From Nymphaea colorata (taxonomy: Eukaryota > Streptophyta > Magnoliopsida > Nymphaeales > Nymphaeaceae): DNA of 64,000 nucleotides. Numbering within the stretch: position 1 is the first letter of the stretch; each line of letters begins with the position of its first letter. Below are positions 32,466-44,897 of the stretch, one piece after another. The notes below the pieces were generated by a model. It saw only the letters and a program-made list of their open reading frames with translations, had not been told where the DNA came from and did not search any database. Both the position numbers and the translations under genes were made by a program. The DNA is taken from contig NC_045148.1 of NCBI RefSeq assembly GCF_008831285.2, positions 23,068,283-23,132,282 on the forward strand, given 5' to 3'.

Positions 32466-33864
32466 AATAATGAGTAGGGAAGAAAGTTACGGAAAAGTTT
32501 AGTGCCTTGCCCAATTGACTCATAGAGAGTAGGTTCACTTTGAAAGAGAAAATATACAAGGAATTTTTGAGAGTGAATGGTGGTAGTTTAACATTACTAG
32601 TTTGATGGACAGTTAGTGTATGTCGATTAGGTAAGTTTATAGGTACTCGGCAATTGGTTGGTTTTTGAAGTAGAGAGCTATCGGCACAAATGCATCGACT
32701 TGCTCCAGAATCGATAATCCAAGGAAGATGGGAGACACTATATGAAGATATATTACCTGCGAAATTGATAGAGGCAGACGAAGTTCTAACAAGTGATAAG
32801 TGTATGATACTCATCCATAGTGAATGAAGCCACAACTTCCTTGGAAGTTTGACCGTTGCTGCCAGAGAAACTAGTACCATCGCTTGCATGGAGGTCCACC
32901 CGCCTTTGATTATGAGTGGTAGCTGCAGCTAGTGGTGGCCGAAAGTTGGGATCATGGAATCGATGTCCTCGAGGATAGCCATTCAACTTGAAACATTTAC
33001 CTTTCACATGACCTGTGTTATGACAATAGCTACAGATTGGTCGTCTTTGACGTCTTTCTTTATTGCATTGAAACTTGAACCTTGAAGTGATGCTGCTTTG
33101 GGAATATGATTGTGTGATATTGCCAAGATGGTGTGAGAGGCTGACGGTGTGAATCTTGCTTCACGCTGCTGTTCCTCCTGCAAGACTAGAGCATAATTTT
33201 TTTACTGTGGATAAGGGACAGGCAATAAAATCTGTCCTCTAATAGCATCATATGAGTCGTTCAGTCCCTTCAAGAACTAAATTACACGTTCTCTTTGGAT
33301 TTGATCTGAATAATTTTTTATGCCACCACATGAACACAGAGACAGGAATGTAGTAATTTAATTCTTCCCAAAGCACTTTGATTTTTATATAATATGTTTT
33401 GTTTAATATGTAGTAATAGACATGGACTCTTGTTGTAATCGATGTATTGAACTGTGTAGCTGAAAGACTCTTGGTGCAAGACTCTGAGTATATCTTTCTT
33501 TTCACTCCTCCCATATTACTTGATCTGAGGCAACATAAGCGATGCTAGCATGAATCTCCTTATTAATTGAATGAAGAATCCATGCTAGAGCCAAATTGTT
33601 ACATCGTACCCACAACATACAATTATGTAAATCCTCTTTAGGCTCTTTGATAGTCCCATCAACGAATCCTAACTTGTTTTTGGCTGATAGGGCCACGATC
33701 ATGACTCTGCTCCAGCTTGCATAGTTATCACCGATAAGTTGTTGAGATACTAACCCACTTCCAAAATTATCCGAATGATGCAAATAGAAGAGATCAAATA
33801 TCACGTGGGCATTTTCATGGCCATTGATATTTCCCGACTCATTGTTCTTTCCTTTGTCGGCCAT
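32466..33864 (-). pseudogene. D1 gag, zinc knuckle and protease
   Basis: ATG at 33864. LFYLHHSDNFGSGLVSQQLI, DNYASWSRVMIVALSAKNKL, then RGQILLPVPYP and a good knuckle CSYCHNTGHVKGKCFKLNGY (33042-32985). Protease WIIDSGASRCICADSSLL (32730-32675) keeps DSG. It is broken by stops and by a foreign AT-rich segment in gag (33514-33300). Confidence 0.85.
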
Positions 33865-34494
33865 GACAGCTCCTTAATGCGGAGGATTCAATACCCGACT
33901 TCCCATGCATAGGAGAAGAAAAAACGCCACAAGGAAGACGGCGGAAATCTGGATATTCTGGCTGGCTCTGATCACGTCACCGGTCGAGTAGGAGTCACCA
34001 CGGCTTGACGATGCTGTTTGACCCTTTTGGGGCCCAATGGGGGTCGACACCAGTGACAGCGAGTGAAGAAATAGAGGGCACCAAGAAACTTGAAACAAAG
34101 AGAGGGCCGGCCACGAATTCGAGGATTCCAGCTGTGAGAGGCTACCTCAGTGATCGAGCTTGGCTTGTTATGTTTGCCTTCCTTTGGGGATGCTGTCCAT
34201 GAAATTTGATAGGAAAAGGTGGTCGGCATCGCAAACAGTAATGAAAGGGGCAGGTTCACCGAAGAACCACTCTACAGAATGCAGGGAATCCTCCAATCGT
34301 GGAAGGCTGGCAATGCTACCTGAACCGCTGGATGCCAGAAACAGTGCACGCGATTAAGAAAGTCACTAGTTTAAGTCACCATGGTTTTTGGTTTCAATGA
34401 CATTTGGCAGGCTCATCTTATCCCACTACATTGGGCTGGCTCATCTTCACCCATGACATCCAGCTGGATCATCTTCACCTACGATATTTGGCAT
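33865..34494. other. Leader-like segment and partial D-type LTR
   Basis: 33865-34380 has no recognised coding content and is repeated at 54084-54640. At 34390-34490 the iterated GGCTGGCTCATCTT words of the D/C LTR (51030-51140) appear, so a broken D-family LTR abuts the element A-type LTR. No proper PBS was seen upstream of the D gag. Confidence 0.5.
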
Positions 34495-34717
34495 CATGCT
34501 CTTCTTCCTGTTACATATTTATACTCTTTTTTGTACAAAATCAAATACAGGCATGAAAGAATATTTTGTATTACAACAGAATCATGCCTTCAACCTTCTG
34601 GAGAATTCCACATGCGTGACAAAGAACACCACAATTCAATTTTACACCTTTACAATAGGTGTAAAGAAAACAAAGTTAATAACACAGCTTTAAGAATTAG
34701 ATTTCATTTTTGTAACA
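34495..34717 (-). repeat. Truncated element A-type LTR
   Basis: It matches the last two thirds of the LTR at 10980-11299, up to the same GTAACA end, followed by the shared TPR-like flank. The first third is replaced by D-LTR words. Confidence 0.85.
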
Positions 34718-35648
34718 GATCCCAAGAGGCAGAAGGCCTTAACATTCTTTCGTTTGAGCTTCATAGCCTCTTGAAAGTTGGAAATTGCTAAATCATACTT
34801 TCTCTAGTAAATCTCTTTAGAAGAGGACGACAACGTTGACGATGGTGGAGTTGGCAACAACAAGCTCATGAGGCATTCTGCAACACACTTTACACTTAAG
34901 AGAGGAAATAAACTCTCTATCCCTTCTTCTTGCGCTCCCCATCCCTATTTCCATCACTAAGAAGCTCTCTATCTCTCTCTCTCTCAAGTGTTTAGTCTAG
35001 TGTCGATGACATGGGTGGATGTTCAAAGCTGGTTATATGCCCAGGCTTGTGCATAGGCTCCCATGGATGCCAAGTACCAAAAAAGTTGGCTAAGGAGCTA
35101 GTGCAAGTTGGCAGGGGGCACTTGTCATTTTTTTAAAGGCTATGCGCCATACATGTAACCAGATGTCGTGGGTCTTGATGAAAAAATGCAGCTATAAAAT
35201 TAAGAATGCTTATGAACAAAATGTCACTTGCAGGGGATCTGGAGGTGGCCTAAACCTTGTCAAGTGCTAGACTAAGTTTGCATTGGCTTTAGATTCGGAT
35301 GATATTAATTAAAATTGGGGATTCAAATTTGGGTTCAGATTTATAAATTTACAATAATGTAGAATTATCTTTTTTTTTCTGGTATCTGATTGGGTATTCA
35401 TTTGATGCTGAGTCTGAATCTGAATTTAATTGGATGCCAATTCTTAATATCGAATCTGATATGATTTTTTATTTGGATATCAAATTTCTCTTTTTTTCAT
35501 ATCTGATTTATTTTAAAAAACATGATCTGGTATTTGATCTGAATCTGATTCATTCACATCCCTAATAACCTCCAGACCAAAGACTAATAGAACGATGAAC
35601 TCCATGGGTCTCCGGAAGCTTGATGAATTAAATGCCAACATGGAAATA

Positions 35649-35858
35649 GAAAATGGTGAGGAGAGATATGGGAGATGAATATCTCAGATGATGTTACACA
35701 GCCATTTGTGACACATTATTTCCACCTTCAAATGGCAGCATACATCATCAATAGAAAATGGCAAGGAGAGATATGGGAGATGAAGATCTTAGATGATGTT
35801 AAACAGCCATTTGTGACACATTATTTCCACCATAAAATTACATGTGCCTTTCAAGTTT
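35649..35858 (+). repeat. 105-bp tandem duplication
   Basis: The unit GAAAATGGTGAGGAGAGATA... at 35649 is repeated from 35754 with few changes. The other copy of block B (55887-55980) has only one unit. Confidence 0.85.
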
Positions 35859-37136
35859 GTACATGCTGCCATGTTCTGTTGTTGATAACATGACGGCCTA
35901 ATTTGAGTGTTATTACTTATTGATATAGCAATTAAAGAAGTTATGTTTTTTAAAGTGTAAATATTTATCTGTTCCCGGTGATGGAAAATACACAGCAGAA
36001 TGCATGCACCATTTGATGCACATGGTGAACAATGATTGGAAAATGCACAACTCTAATTTGTTGTTTATGATGGCCATACATTCTTCTGCTGAGCTTTCTT
36101 CCATTTCACTGTCCATGAAAAGAAATATATTGTGGATGTACTCATATTCCCAATCTTAGCCTTTCCACATTTTTTACAGTTGCCACTTTGTTAGCCTTGT
36201 AAATTGTATTCAATGTTTTTTAAATACGATGATTTAGGGAAACCTCTACCAAGTTGCATCACATACACTAGTATTGAACTCTTTACATTCATCATGATCT
36301 TTAGTGTGTTTATTTATTCCAAGTTAATGATTAATTAGTGTTGGTCTCCAATTTGGATCTGCTATATCTACAGTTGCATTCTGTGTAAAACAGCACTATT
36401 TTTTATGTCTTTTACATTTTTCAATATGTAACACGCATGTGCTTCAGATTCTGAGTGGCCTTTCTTCTTTGATCCACAAAATGTTCATGTGAAGAGGGGA
36501 GTTTCTAGTGTGTATGTTTTTCTTTGTCGCTTTTGTAGCTTTTATATGTTGTATCCAGAAATGGCTAGAGCATTGCTTCATTTTCACTTATTCATTAATT
36601 TTTCATTTTATATGTGAGATGCTGTAGGTCAGAGGATCATGTTACGGCCAGCAAAGTTTCCTAAAAAAAGAGAGGGATGTTCTGACCACACTCTATCCAA
36701 ATTGCATTACAGGGGGAATAAAAAAAACCGAACATATTGAGAAAATTAAGATGGATGGTGTACAAAGCTAAAAGAATCTTCTTTCTGGGAACCCATACTT
36801 TTCTTGAGCTAAGTCGTGATGACAATGGGCCAATGGCATCAATTAATAAACAAACGATTGTCAAAGGGATCAGCAACTTTACGAAGGACTGACAGGTGCC
36901 ATTTTCTTAGAGATGCTTATACATGATTTATAACTTGATGGTGGATGTTTTTCAGATGTTTCAATCTTCACAGCTGCATTTGTAAGTTGTAAATAATTTT
37001 CTGATGACATTTTAAGACAAACCTCACAAGAAATGACATGTAATTTAACTCACATATAGCCTAAAAGTCTGACTTGCTTTTCTGTTCGTTTTTCCTTCTG
37101 TATTTTTGTTAATCCAAAATCTGATGCATAGAGTGT

Positions 37137-37164
37137 TCATCTCTCTCTCTCTCTCTCTCTCTCT
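37137..37164 (+). repeat. CT microsatellite
   Basis: About 13-14 CT units; the duplicate at about 58821-58842 has fewer. Confidence 0.9.
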
Positions 37165-37299
37165 ATTTGTTTCAGTAGTCTATGTTTTTGTTTGTTGGTA
37201 ACGATCTAGATTATCTGTTTGAAACCATCCCACTTTCAAATTAAAAAAAACTGGCTTACCAGCTATAGAAGCAGCGTTTTGTTTTGTTTTCAAAAGAAA

Positions 37300-37570
37300 A
37301 AGGAGACCTACAGCAGTGAAGAAATCATTGCTGTAAGAACTTCTAGCAATGACTTCTACCATTGTCAATAACTCAACGAGTTGTTACCAATGATATTATT
37401 GGCAATGACCCTTGGCCTAACAAAAGACTTTTCCCCAAGTTGTAAAGGGCAAGGGCAACCTTATCTATTCGCTAGGGCAAGAGTACCTACCAATAAGTTT
37501 ATTGGCAACTGCATTATGACTATTGGCTATGGTAAAAGCCGTTGCCAATAGCATATATTGTAGTTGTGGT
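37300..37570. repeat. Fold-back repeats of TTGCCAATA type
   Basis: Words GGCAATGAC, TTGGCAACTG, CTATTGGC and GCCAATAG recur in both orientations; CTATTGGC (37520) and GCCAATAG (37544) form a perfect inverted pair. This looks like the subterminal part of a DNA transposon (CACTA-like), but no terminus or target duplication is seen. Repeated at 58990-59240. Confidence 0.45.
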
Positions 37571-38278
37571 TGTACACAAGCAGGCTAGAGCCCAACTCTG
37601 CTCACGTCTTGTCATGATCGAGCTATTGTGCTTCAAAGGGTCAGTTCAAACTCCACTCAACAAAGGAAGACCTAGCTTGTGCTCGACACTGAACCTTGAG
37701 CAAAGTATCCTGTGACAGGTATAAAATGGATAGACTCAAGGCTCGTTTAAGCAAGAACAGTATTTTCATAGCTAACTACATCATTTTGGGAGGTGTCGCA
37801 AGGTTAATCTAATGATCAACCTTCAGATGAACATAAGCTGAGACTTTATAGTTTGCCTTCCAGGATTTCCTGAATCCCAGCAGCCGTTATCGCCAGAGAG
37901 AATTTTTGGCAAGTTCATAAATGGTAACGAAATAAACTTTCAATTTCGTTTTAATGAAATCTTTTATTTTGGAAATTAGTTTTTCAATTCAATCTGGCTT
38001 GCAGTTATGAGATGAAGGATAGGGCTCAGGGCCACTGTCCAACAGAATTAACAACCAAATTGAAGCGCCCAATTTGACATTTTTTTGGAACAATTTGTAC
38101 TGGTGCAAAAATAAATCTAGCCATATAAAGAACTTTTGGGAAAAGAGGAGGCTGGGCGATAGAAAAATACATCAATGTCTTTTTTGGCCCCTCAAAATAA
38201 TGCATCAACCTATTGCACATCATCACAAGCCCAACACTCCTCATCCGCCAGCACTCCTTTCCTCCCCCTGCAATATCT

Positions 38279-38601
38279 TCTGAGTTTAAAATGATGCACA
38301 GGAGAAAATCAGGGCTGCCATGGAATCAACAGGGCATAACCAAGGAGGGTGGGAATGGATGGAACAGAGCATCGTCCTCTTCTTCCTTTCACATATTTAT
38401 ACTCTTTCTGTACATAATCAATTTTTTAACAGGCATAAAAGAATATTTTCTGTTACAACCAAATCATGCCTTCAACCTTCTATAGAATTTCACATGTGTG
38501 GCAAGGAATACCACAATTCAATTTTACAGCTTTACAATAGGTGTAAAAAAACAAAGTTAATATCACACAGCTTTAAGAATTTGTTTTCATTTTCCATAAC
38601 A
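38279..38601 (-). mobile_element. Solo LTR of element A family
   Basis: A 323-bp LTR matching both element A LTRs, with the element A left flank (38195-38278 like 10895-10979) and right flank (38602 onward like 15631 onward) directly on either side. No internal element remains, as expected from recombination between two LTRs. The duplicate is 59814-60136. Confidence 0.9.
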
Positions 38602-39345
38602 GATTCCAAGAGGCAGAATGCCCTAACGTTCCGTCATTTGAGCTTCATAGCCTCCTGAAGGTTGGAAATTGCTAAGTCATACTTTCTTCACTAAATCTCT
38701 TGAGAAGACAATGATGACGTTGATGATGGTGGAGTTGGCAACAACAAGCTCATGAGGAGGCCTACGACACACTTTACACTTATGAGAGGAAATAAACTCT
38801 CAACCCCTTCTTCATGTGCTCCCCATCCCTGTTTCCCTCACTCACAAGTTCTATCTCTCTCATGTGTTTAGTCTAATATCGATGACATGGGTGGATGTTC
38901 AAAGCTGGTTATATGCTTTTGCTTGTGCCAAGCTCCTGTGGACGCCAAGTACCCCTCAAAGTGGGCTAGGGAGCCAGTGGGCAGGGGGCTGGAGGGGCAC
39001 TTGTCATTTTCTTAAAGGCTATGGACCGTGCATGTAACCTGATCTCATGGGTATTGATTAAAAAATGCAGCAATAAAAGCAAGAAGGCTTATGAACAAAA
39101 TATCACTTGGAGTAGATCTAGAGGTGGCCTAAACCTTGTCACATCCGCGACCAAGTCTGTCTTGGTTTCAGAATACCGTTCATGCAAAGTTCATGGTTTC
39201 AAAGAAAATAACAAGGACCCTCTTCTTAAAAGTCAAAGCAGATAAATGCTTTTCATAACAAAAAAATTGATCCATCTATTCCATGTCTCTATCAGAAAGT
39301 GCAGTTAGCTTCCAAGTTTTTAAATTTAAATTACAACCATCCAAC
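38602..39345. repeat. Flank paralogous to 15631-18310
   Basis: The TPR-like exon remnant (38602-38770, with stops) and following sequence match 15631-16197. At about 39165 the match jumps to 18162-18310, so the two loci differ by a 1.97-kb segment that is present only at 16198-18161. Confidence 0.85.
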
Positions 39346-40029
39346 TATTACAGTAGGTGGCAGGTTGCTGGTTCAAGTTGCAAGATTTCTTGCACATGAA
39401 GTTTGTTTTAAAGAAGGCTTTTAAAGGGCAAAAAATGAATTATATAAATACTAAAAGATTAAAATGTACAGACCATTATAAAAAATATCTAAAATATTAA
39501 AAGACTAATTTTAGTTGCTTGCACAAACGTGTGCACGCAGTTGAATCTCCCTCATGTTGAGACATGCTTAACATTCAGATTTTCAGAAATGGAAGGAGTA
39601 TCTAATCCAGCACTGGATGAGATGATCAGACAAAATAAAGGGAAAAAGAAAAGAGAGAGAGAGAGAAGAGGCAAGTGGGCATGAATCCAACGTTCATGAA
39701 AAATCAGAATTGAATGAAAATACACTGTTGAAAATTTTTTCTTAAGAAAAATAAGTGTCAGGTTGAGAACTGTAAACATATAAAAGAAAATGGAACCTCA
39801 TACCAAAATACATGAAAAATTGGTATGAGAGAGAGGATGTAGGTTGAATGACCGAACCTCTATAATTTGTATCGCCTACCTATCATTCCTTTTCTCTCTT
39901 GCTCTATTATGGTATCATAGCTTATTTTTAAAAGGACAAAGCTCATCCAGGTATTGCCTCACCAAATTCCTTAGGGAAATATTCCTTGTGCACGAGCCAT
40001 TCCATCACTGGTGTCTTTAATTTTTTTTG
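39346..40029. other. No gene seen
   Basis: AT-rich, with a GA-rich patch at 39640-39680. Nothing recognisable. Confidence 0.55.
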
Positions 40030-40140
40030 CTGCTGCTTGGTATCGCCATGTGATCTAATGGCTGCCTCCTCAAGTTCTTCTTCTACCGGTTCTAGTGGTT
40101 CTCGGCCGTCAGCCCTCACTGCATCAATGCTTCCCTTCGC
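40030..40140 (-). other. Exon-like open frame, paralogue of 18309-18533
   Basis: The minus strand reads SIDAVRADGREPLEPVEEEL then EEAAIRSHGDTKQQQ. Compared with 18309-18533 most differences keep the frame. Family unknown. Confidence 0.4.
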
Positions 40141-40243
40141 ACTAGCTCAGGCGTGTTAGCAGATGACATATATGCAGAAGGAAAGAAACGGGTGGCAAGT
40201 GTGATATAGCTCACATCTTTGAAGGTATGCTTCATGCAAATTA

Positions 40244-40425
40244 CCTCATATGTCCGCAACGCTGTTTCTCAATGCTTGGAGGCAAAGGAAGGAAGAAAGC
40301 CGTGGCTGCCTGCACCTCTAAGGCCTTGTTCCTAAGGCGGGGAGCTTCTTTTCGCTGTTTCTCCACCTTATGGTCTGAAGGCAGATGTAGGACTGTTTCC
40401 TGCATATTTATATTTATGAAATAAT
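40244..40425 (-). other. Exon-like open frame, unidentified
   Basis: After a possible acceptor (AATATGCAG) the minus strand reads ETVLHLPSDHKVEKQRKEAP, RLRNKALEVQAATAFFLPLP and SIEKQRCGHMR before a possible donor (GAG/GTAATT). Charged helical text, higher GC than the neighbours. Together with 40030-40140 it may be part of one decayed minus-strand gene. Confidence 0.3.
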
Positions 40426-40828
40426 TACATAGTGTTTTGTTTGCCTAACGAGTCCTCGAGGTTCAAAATTTAAAGTATTACTGCACTTCAGCGAAGGAAT
40501 TTTTGGAATTTAAAGAGGAAACATCTTCTCAGTTCATTTGTATGTGTACATCTCCTGAGTTTCATTTTCTGTTGTTCCCTAGCAGAAGAAATTCGACTGC
40601 TCGCCACCAATTAGAGGCTTTCCATAAAAGATAATAAGGCTGCATCTTCTTGGACGTATCCATGGAGGCGGAGGTAAATCTATGGAGAAGCTTAATCATC
40701 ATAAAAGAGGGGCCGGCAAGGTAAATTCTCATCATTTAACTTCTTGTTCTCACACAAGCTCTCCTTTTTCTTTTCTTCTGTCTTTGGTAATTTGATAAGA
40801 GGTTGAAACCTCACACCCTTTCCCTCGG

Positions 40829-41090
40829 TGCATCACAAAAGACTGGATCAATAAGTAGATTAATATTATATGTCTAAAAGAGAGGTCCACTTTGGGCTGC
40901 ACAACAAGTTGAGCCAGCTCATACTCGATTTGATCGAACTCACTCGTTGAACCTCAACTCGAAGTTGACTTGTTTATAAATGAGTTGAGCTCGAGTTCAA
41001 ATGTATACCCAAAATGTTAAACGAGTCAAGTTTGAGTTGTAAATGAAAGAAAAGAGAAACAAGAGAGGGAGAAAGTGACAACTCAAGAGG
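40829..41090. mobile_element. Partial hAT-like MITE copy 2 with truncated LTR
   Basis: It matches 63247-63510: lead sequence, MITE start (GGGCTGCACAACAAG at about 40899) and, from 41044, the first 47 bases of the LTR inserted at 63462, with the same left target bases GTAAA. It then breaks off at about 41090 into sequence leading to block A'. The rRNA-like part is missing here. Confidence 0.85.
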
Positions 41091-41811
41091 CTTATAAAAT
41101 TGCATACACAGTTAACCAGTTTCGCATGAATGTTAGTACGCTTGCATGCAATAGTTATCATCTATATGAAATTATTGCAATTATATTTTAGTTTCACTTA
41201 TTAATTAATTGTGGGTATTATGTATGCTGCTATTATGTTTGTCTAAATTTAATTGATTCTATAGAAAATCTAGTAGGGTCTTAGGAGGGAAAAGCTCTCC
41301 TGGGGTTTTTTGAGGGCTCCTTTCATAGGGTCTTTCATTTCTCTCTTTCCCCTGGCTATGCTTCTAGGAGACGATGCAACAACTGTGAGGAAGCAAGGCC
41401 CCCACCCTGGATGAGCATCCCAGAGATGCCATTGGAGACCATGAGGTGGTCCTCGATCCAAGGAACCGACAAGGAGGATATGCTCGAATTTGTGTGGAGT
41501 GAATGGAAGTCGATCCCTTCACAAAGGTTCAACTGCAGATAGGATATGCTCGAATTTGTATGGAGATACTACATTCCTTCACGTTCTGTCAAATGGAGTG
41601 TGGCAATTATGATGATGTCTGATCACAAAGAGTTGAATGAAAAGCACAAACAAAATTTTGCTCAAGATGCAAGACAACGTCTCATTTAATGCAGGACTAT
41701 AATGTAGTATGAACTCTCCAACCACATCAAGATCCTTGATGGTTCAGGGTTGAAAGTATCTCACCATCTCCAAAAGAGGTTACCATAGTAGACAAACTCC
41801 TAATTCTTCCA

Positions 41812-42220
41812 ACATCACAGAGTTTCAGCTCAATGCATTGTGCAATAGCATTTACAAGAACATTTCAAAAGTCATGGCAGCTAGAATGGAAAAGATCCTG
41901 ATTAGAACTCTAAATCAAGATCAAGGAGCATTTATGCTAATAAACATATTCATGAATAGGTTTGGATGCTACTAGATGGTTAATAGCTTAGCTAACCATA
42001 ACTGCCTATCAATGCTTCTGAACCTTGATATGTCAAAGGTGTAGGACAAAGTTAAATGAAACTTCATTAGGAAATCCCAACAGCACCTTGGTTTTTGTGA
42101 TAATTGAGTTTCTAAGGTAATGATTTTGAAGAAACAAACACACATGCTCTCATTATTAAAGGAATAAATGAAGTTTTTTTTTATAGTCAGGGGGGGCTTC
42201 ATCAGGGAGATCCCCTCTCC
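41812..42220 (+). pseudogene. LINE reverse transcriptase remnant, copy 2
   Basis: ITEFQLNALCNSIYK, VMAARMEKIL, DQGAFM and, shifted, GGLHQGDPLS as in copy 1. It differs by a deletion of two bases after DQGAF and by shared stops in the catalytic box. Confidence 0.75.
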
Positions 42221-42782
42221 TTCTATCATTTCTCCCTACGAAAATACTAGAAGAGGATCATATGAGGCCAACTCATCCCAGTTGGCCTTGAATTTCATAA
42301 AGTTTGCTGATATAGAAAATGCATCTTCGTTAATCTTACTAATCACAATCTTAATTTGAAATTTGTGTGGTACTTTGGTAAAAGCATTCTTGTAAATCTA
42401 ATTGTACTTTTCTCTCTATGGCAGTATATATAACACTATCTTCTATTTTGTGAGATAATGAGTTGATGACCCAGAACAAGACCATACAATTGTAATAAGA
42501 TCTCAACAGAAAATTTAGAGAAAAAACTTCAAACATAGGCAATGAACCATGAATGAATGATATTTTGTTCTCAGTGGCAAGTGCCATTATCATTGGCCAT
42601 GTCCAAGTGCCATAGCTATTACCACTCAGATGCTAATTCACCAACAAATCTCATGCGTTGTCCAAATCATGCATAAAATAAGGGAAGTCAAATTCTATGT
42701 TGATGTCAGACAAAGTATTTGAACTAGAGGTGATTGCATTTTCTCTAGTAAGTGAATTCATATTTGCATTTGTTTTTGCCAT
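42220..42782 (-). pseudogene. Copia gag family I, copy 2
   Basis: ATG at 42782, KTNANMNSLTRENAITSSS, then a stop-broken stretch, then ALATENKISFIHGSLPMFEV, IYTAIERKVQLDLQECFYQS and FKFKANWDELASYDPL (wording with small differences). PBS and LTR directly upstream. Confidence 0.75.
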
Positions 42783-42904
42783 ATGTTGACCAAGATGAAA
42801 GTGCAAGCAGGGATGACCCGATGATTATCAGTAAATAACCACATAGTGGTCAATAAGAGACCAAGATCATGCTCAAAGGAAAAGTGCTTAGAGGTCTGAT
42901 ACCA

Positions 42905-43286
42905 TAATAAAATCAAAACTTCATATGGTGGAAAACAAAGCACAAGTAAAACAGAGTGAAATAGGGTATTAGAGCAAAACAGAAAGCACATACACATGCG
43001 ATGGAGAGGCTAAAATAGCACTTCCTTCGTTACTAAACTCTTATAGTGTGCAAGAAGTTTGTTGAAAAGAATCAAATGATACCTGTCCTAATTACAATAA
43101 GTGCCCTTATAAACAATTAATAAAACTATTTTTTGCTATTTACAATTAAATTTATCTGCTAGTAATGATCCTTATCTTAATAGAAAATATTCTGCACAAT
43201 AGTTCTCCACTACCAAATCCCTCTAGAGATTCCAGCAGATGAACAAACTTTCACGTAACTTCTGATTGTGCCACAGCAGGCTAACA
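42905..43286 (-). mobile_element. Copia LTR family I, copy 2
   Basis: Duplicate of 1723-2103; same PBS junction and same TGTTAGCCTGCTGTGG start. Confidence 0.6.
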
Positions 43287-43359
43287 ATTACGAGTCCTCA
43301 TAGGTTTACATGCGTTATTTAGAAAGGAAAAATTATAAATATGCTTAAAGATTGGAAAT

Positions 43360-44460
43360 GGCAAACAACCACATTTTGTAAGAAGTCCATTAAAACATAT
43401 TTATGTATTTTCTTTTTTGCCTGCAAAACAACATCATCATTTCTCAACAGATTCATTACAGAATTACTAGCCTATCTTGATCTATCATGCCACACAAAAT
43501 TTGAAATTGTAGTATGATAAGAACTAGCAAATAAAGATTCAAACTCACGGGATTGGTCCACTTTATTCCAGCCACTTGCCCATTTATCTATTAGCTAGAC
43601 ATACATATTATCTTCAACGCTTCCCCTCTCCAAACTGCATTTTCTTGTTCATCTCATCCTTAACCTAAAAAAAATAGATTTGTTAACTCAATATTGCACT
43701 TCTTACCTTTGCATAAATTAGATATGGATAGAAAATTTTACTTTATTTCAAAAACATGGTCATGGGTTGATAGAAACCTCTTATTTTTTAATTGATTTAC
43801 CTTAATTTGCCATTGGGGCGTTCACATCATTGCCTACCATGACACCAACTAAACCAAAACACTCATATTTGGCATGAAACACAGACCCAAAGTCGCAACA
43901 TGATGCACAGTACTTGTATTTGGATGCCATTGATTGTCTTGCTTTGACTTCATAGTCATTTCCATGAACGCTTCAATTGGATATATACCTTTTCCTATGC
44001 TATAGAATCATTTATCACCTCTACTACGACCTCTACCTTTGCCAAGGTCACACCTATTTTGAGCAAATAAGGCAACTATTGATGACCCACTCGCTGATTG
44101 TGGATTTCCATTGAAGAGTTCTAATCACTTCTCTTGATTTATGAGAATATCATGTATTTCCCAGGATGAGGGAAGAGATTTTGAAGTTGTCATAGTTATG
44201 ACAAAACCTTTATATTCATTTCCTAAGCCACTATGTACATGCATATATAACTAAGACATCCTCCTTTATAACTTCAACAACTAAACTAAGTGAATCAGTT
44301 AGAAGCATCAAATGGTTGAGAAAGTCAACCACGGATTGTTCACAGTTAACACACATTTTGGCAATCGTGGTTGAGCTGAAGAATTTGTAAATTGGATTTT
44401 GAGATAAATGCTTTCTCAAGGAATATAAGGCTTGTGATGGATAATTTGGCTCAGCACCAA
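43360..44460 (-). pseudogene. Copia gag to pre-integrase family II, copy 2
   Basis: SVVDFLNHLMLLTDSLSLVV followed by EVIKEDVLVIYACT (44350-44231), then NEYKG, SLPSSWEIHDILIN and the VWHDR motif near 43500. A deletion relative to copy 1 removes part of the stretch around 43975 (copy 1: about 2765-2850), and an extra 35 bases are at 43875-43910. Confidence 0.7.
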
Positions 44461-44897
44461 TTCTTTTCCGTTACATTTTCTTTTTTGACTTGTTTGTGGA
44501 TTGCATTTGACATTTTTGAATGATGTGCTTTGATCATTTTGCAGTTCATAGCACACCTTCACCTAAATTATAACATGAATATAATACTGAAGTGTTTTTC
44601 TAAGTCGGTCTTTCCAAGCACACCTTCACTTGGGGGCACTACGCACACAAGTTATACTAAGCATATTACAGCAGATTTGAGCAGTTTGGCCTATATATCA
44701 ACCAAAATAAGAGTCATCTTCAACAAATCTGCCATTGCAATTAATCTTTCCCACTTTCACTTCCTACTTTAGGTTTAGATTCCAAGACACTCCCCCTAGT
44801 CGGCCTTTCTGTCATGTGGCCTCTCCCTTCGCTCCTGTTCCATGCATTCCCTTCAGCATCACCAAGTCAGGTAGGTCTCCTCATCATATTGATAATT

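Larger units (their letters stand above)
31290..33864 (-). mobile_element. Ty1/copia element D1, integrase-less
   Basis: Gag, knuckle and protease, then RT and RNase H on the minus strand, with no pre-integrase or integrase between protease (32470) and RT (32440). D2 at 51222-54083 has the same gap, so the loss predates duplication. D1 also lacks about 150 bases of RT that D2 keeps. No autonomous function is possible; such a copy could only have moved with help in trans. Confidence 0.85.
34718..39160. repeat. Segmental duplication block B, copy 1
   Basis: It matches 54980-60483 in order. Contents: TPR-like flank (34718-34880), MITE remnant (35300-35565), a 105-bp tandem duplication (35649-35858), unrecognised AT-rich sequence, a CT microsatellite (37137-37164), fold-back repeats (37300-37570) and a solo LTR (38279-38601). 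Copy 2 has about 350 and 1200 more bases (55980-56330 and 56350-57560), and copy 1 has about 130 more at 37870-38000. No certain gene. Confidence 0.9.

Noticed and set aside
33972-34259. 95-codon minus frame upstream of the D1 gag
   Set aside because: It is repeated at 54190-54465 but with an altered frame and no known motif; treated as leader sequence.
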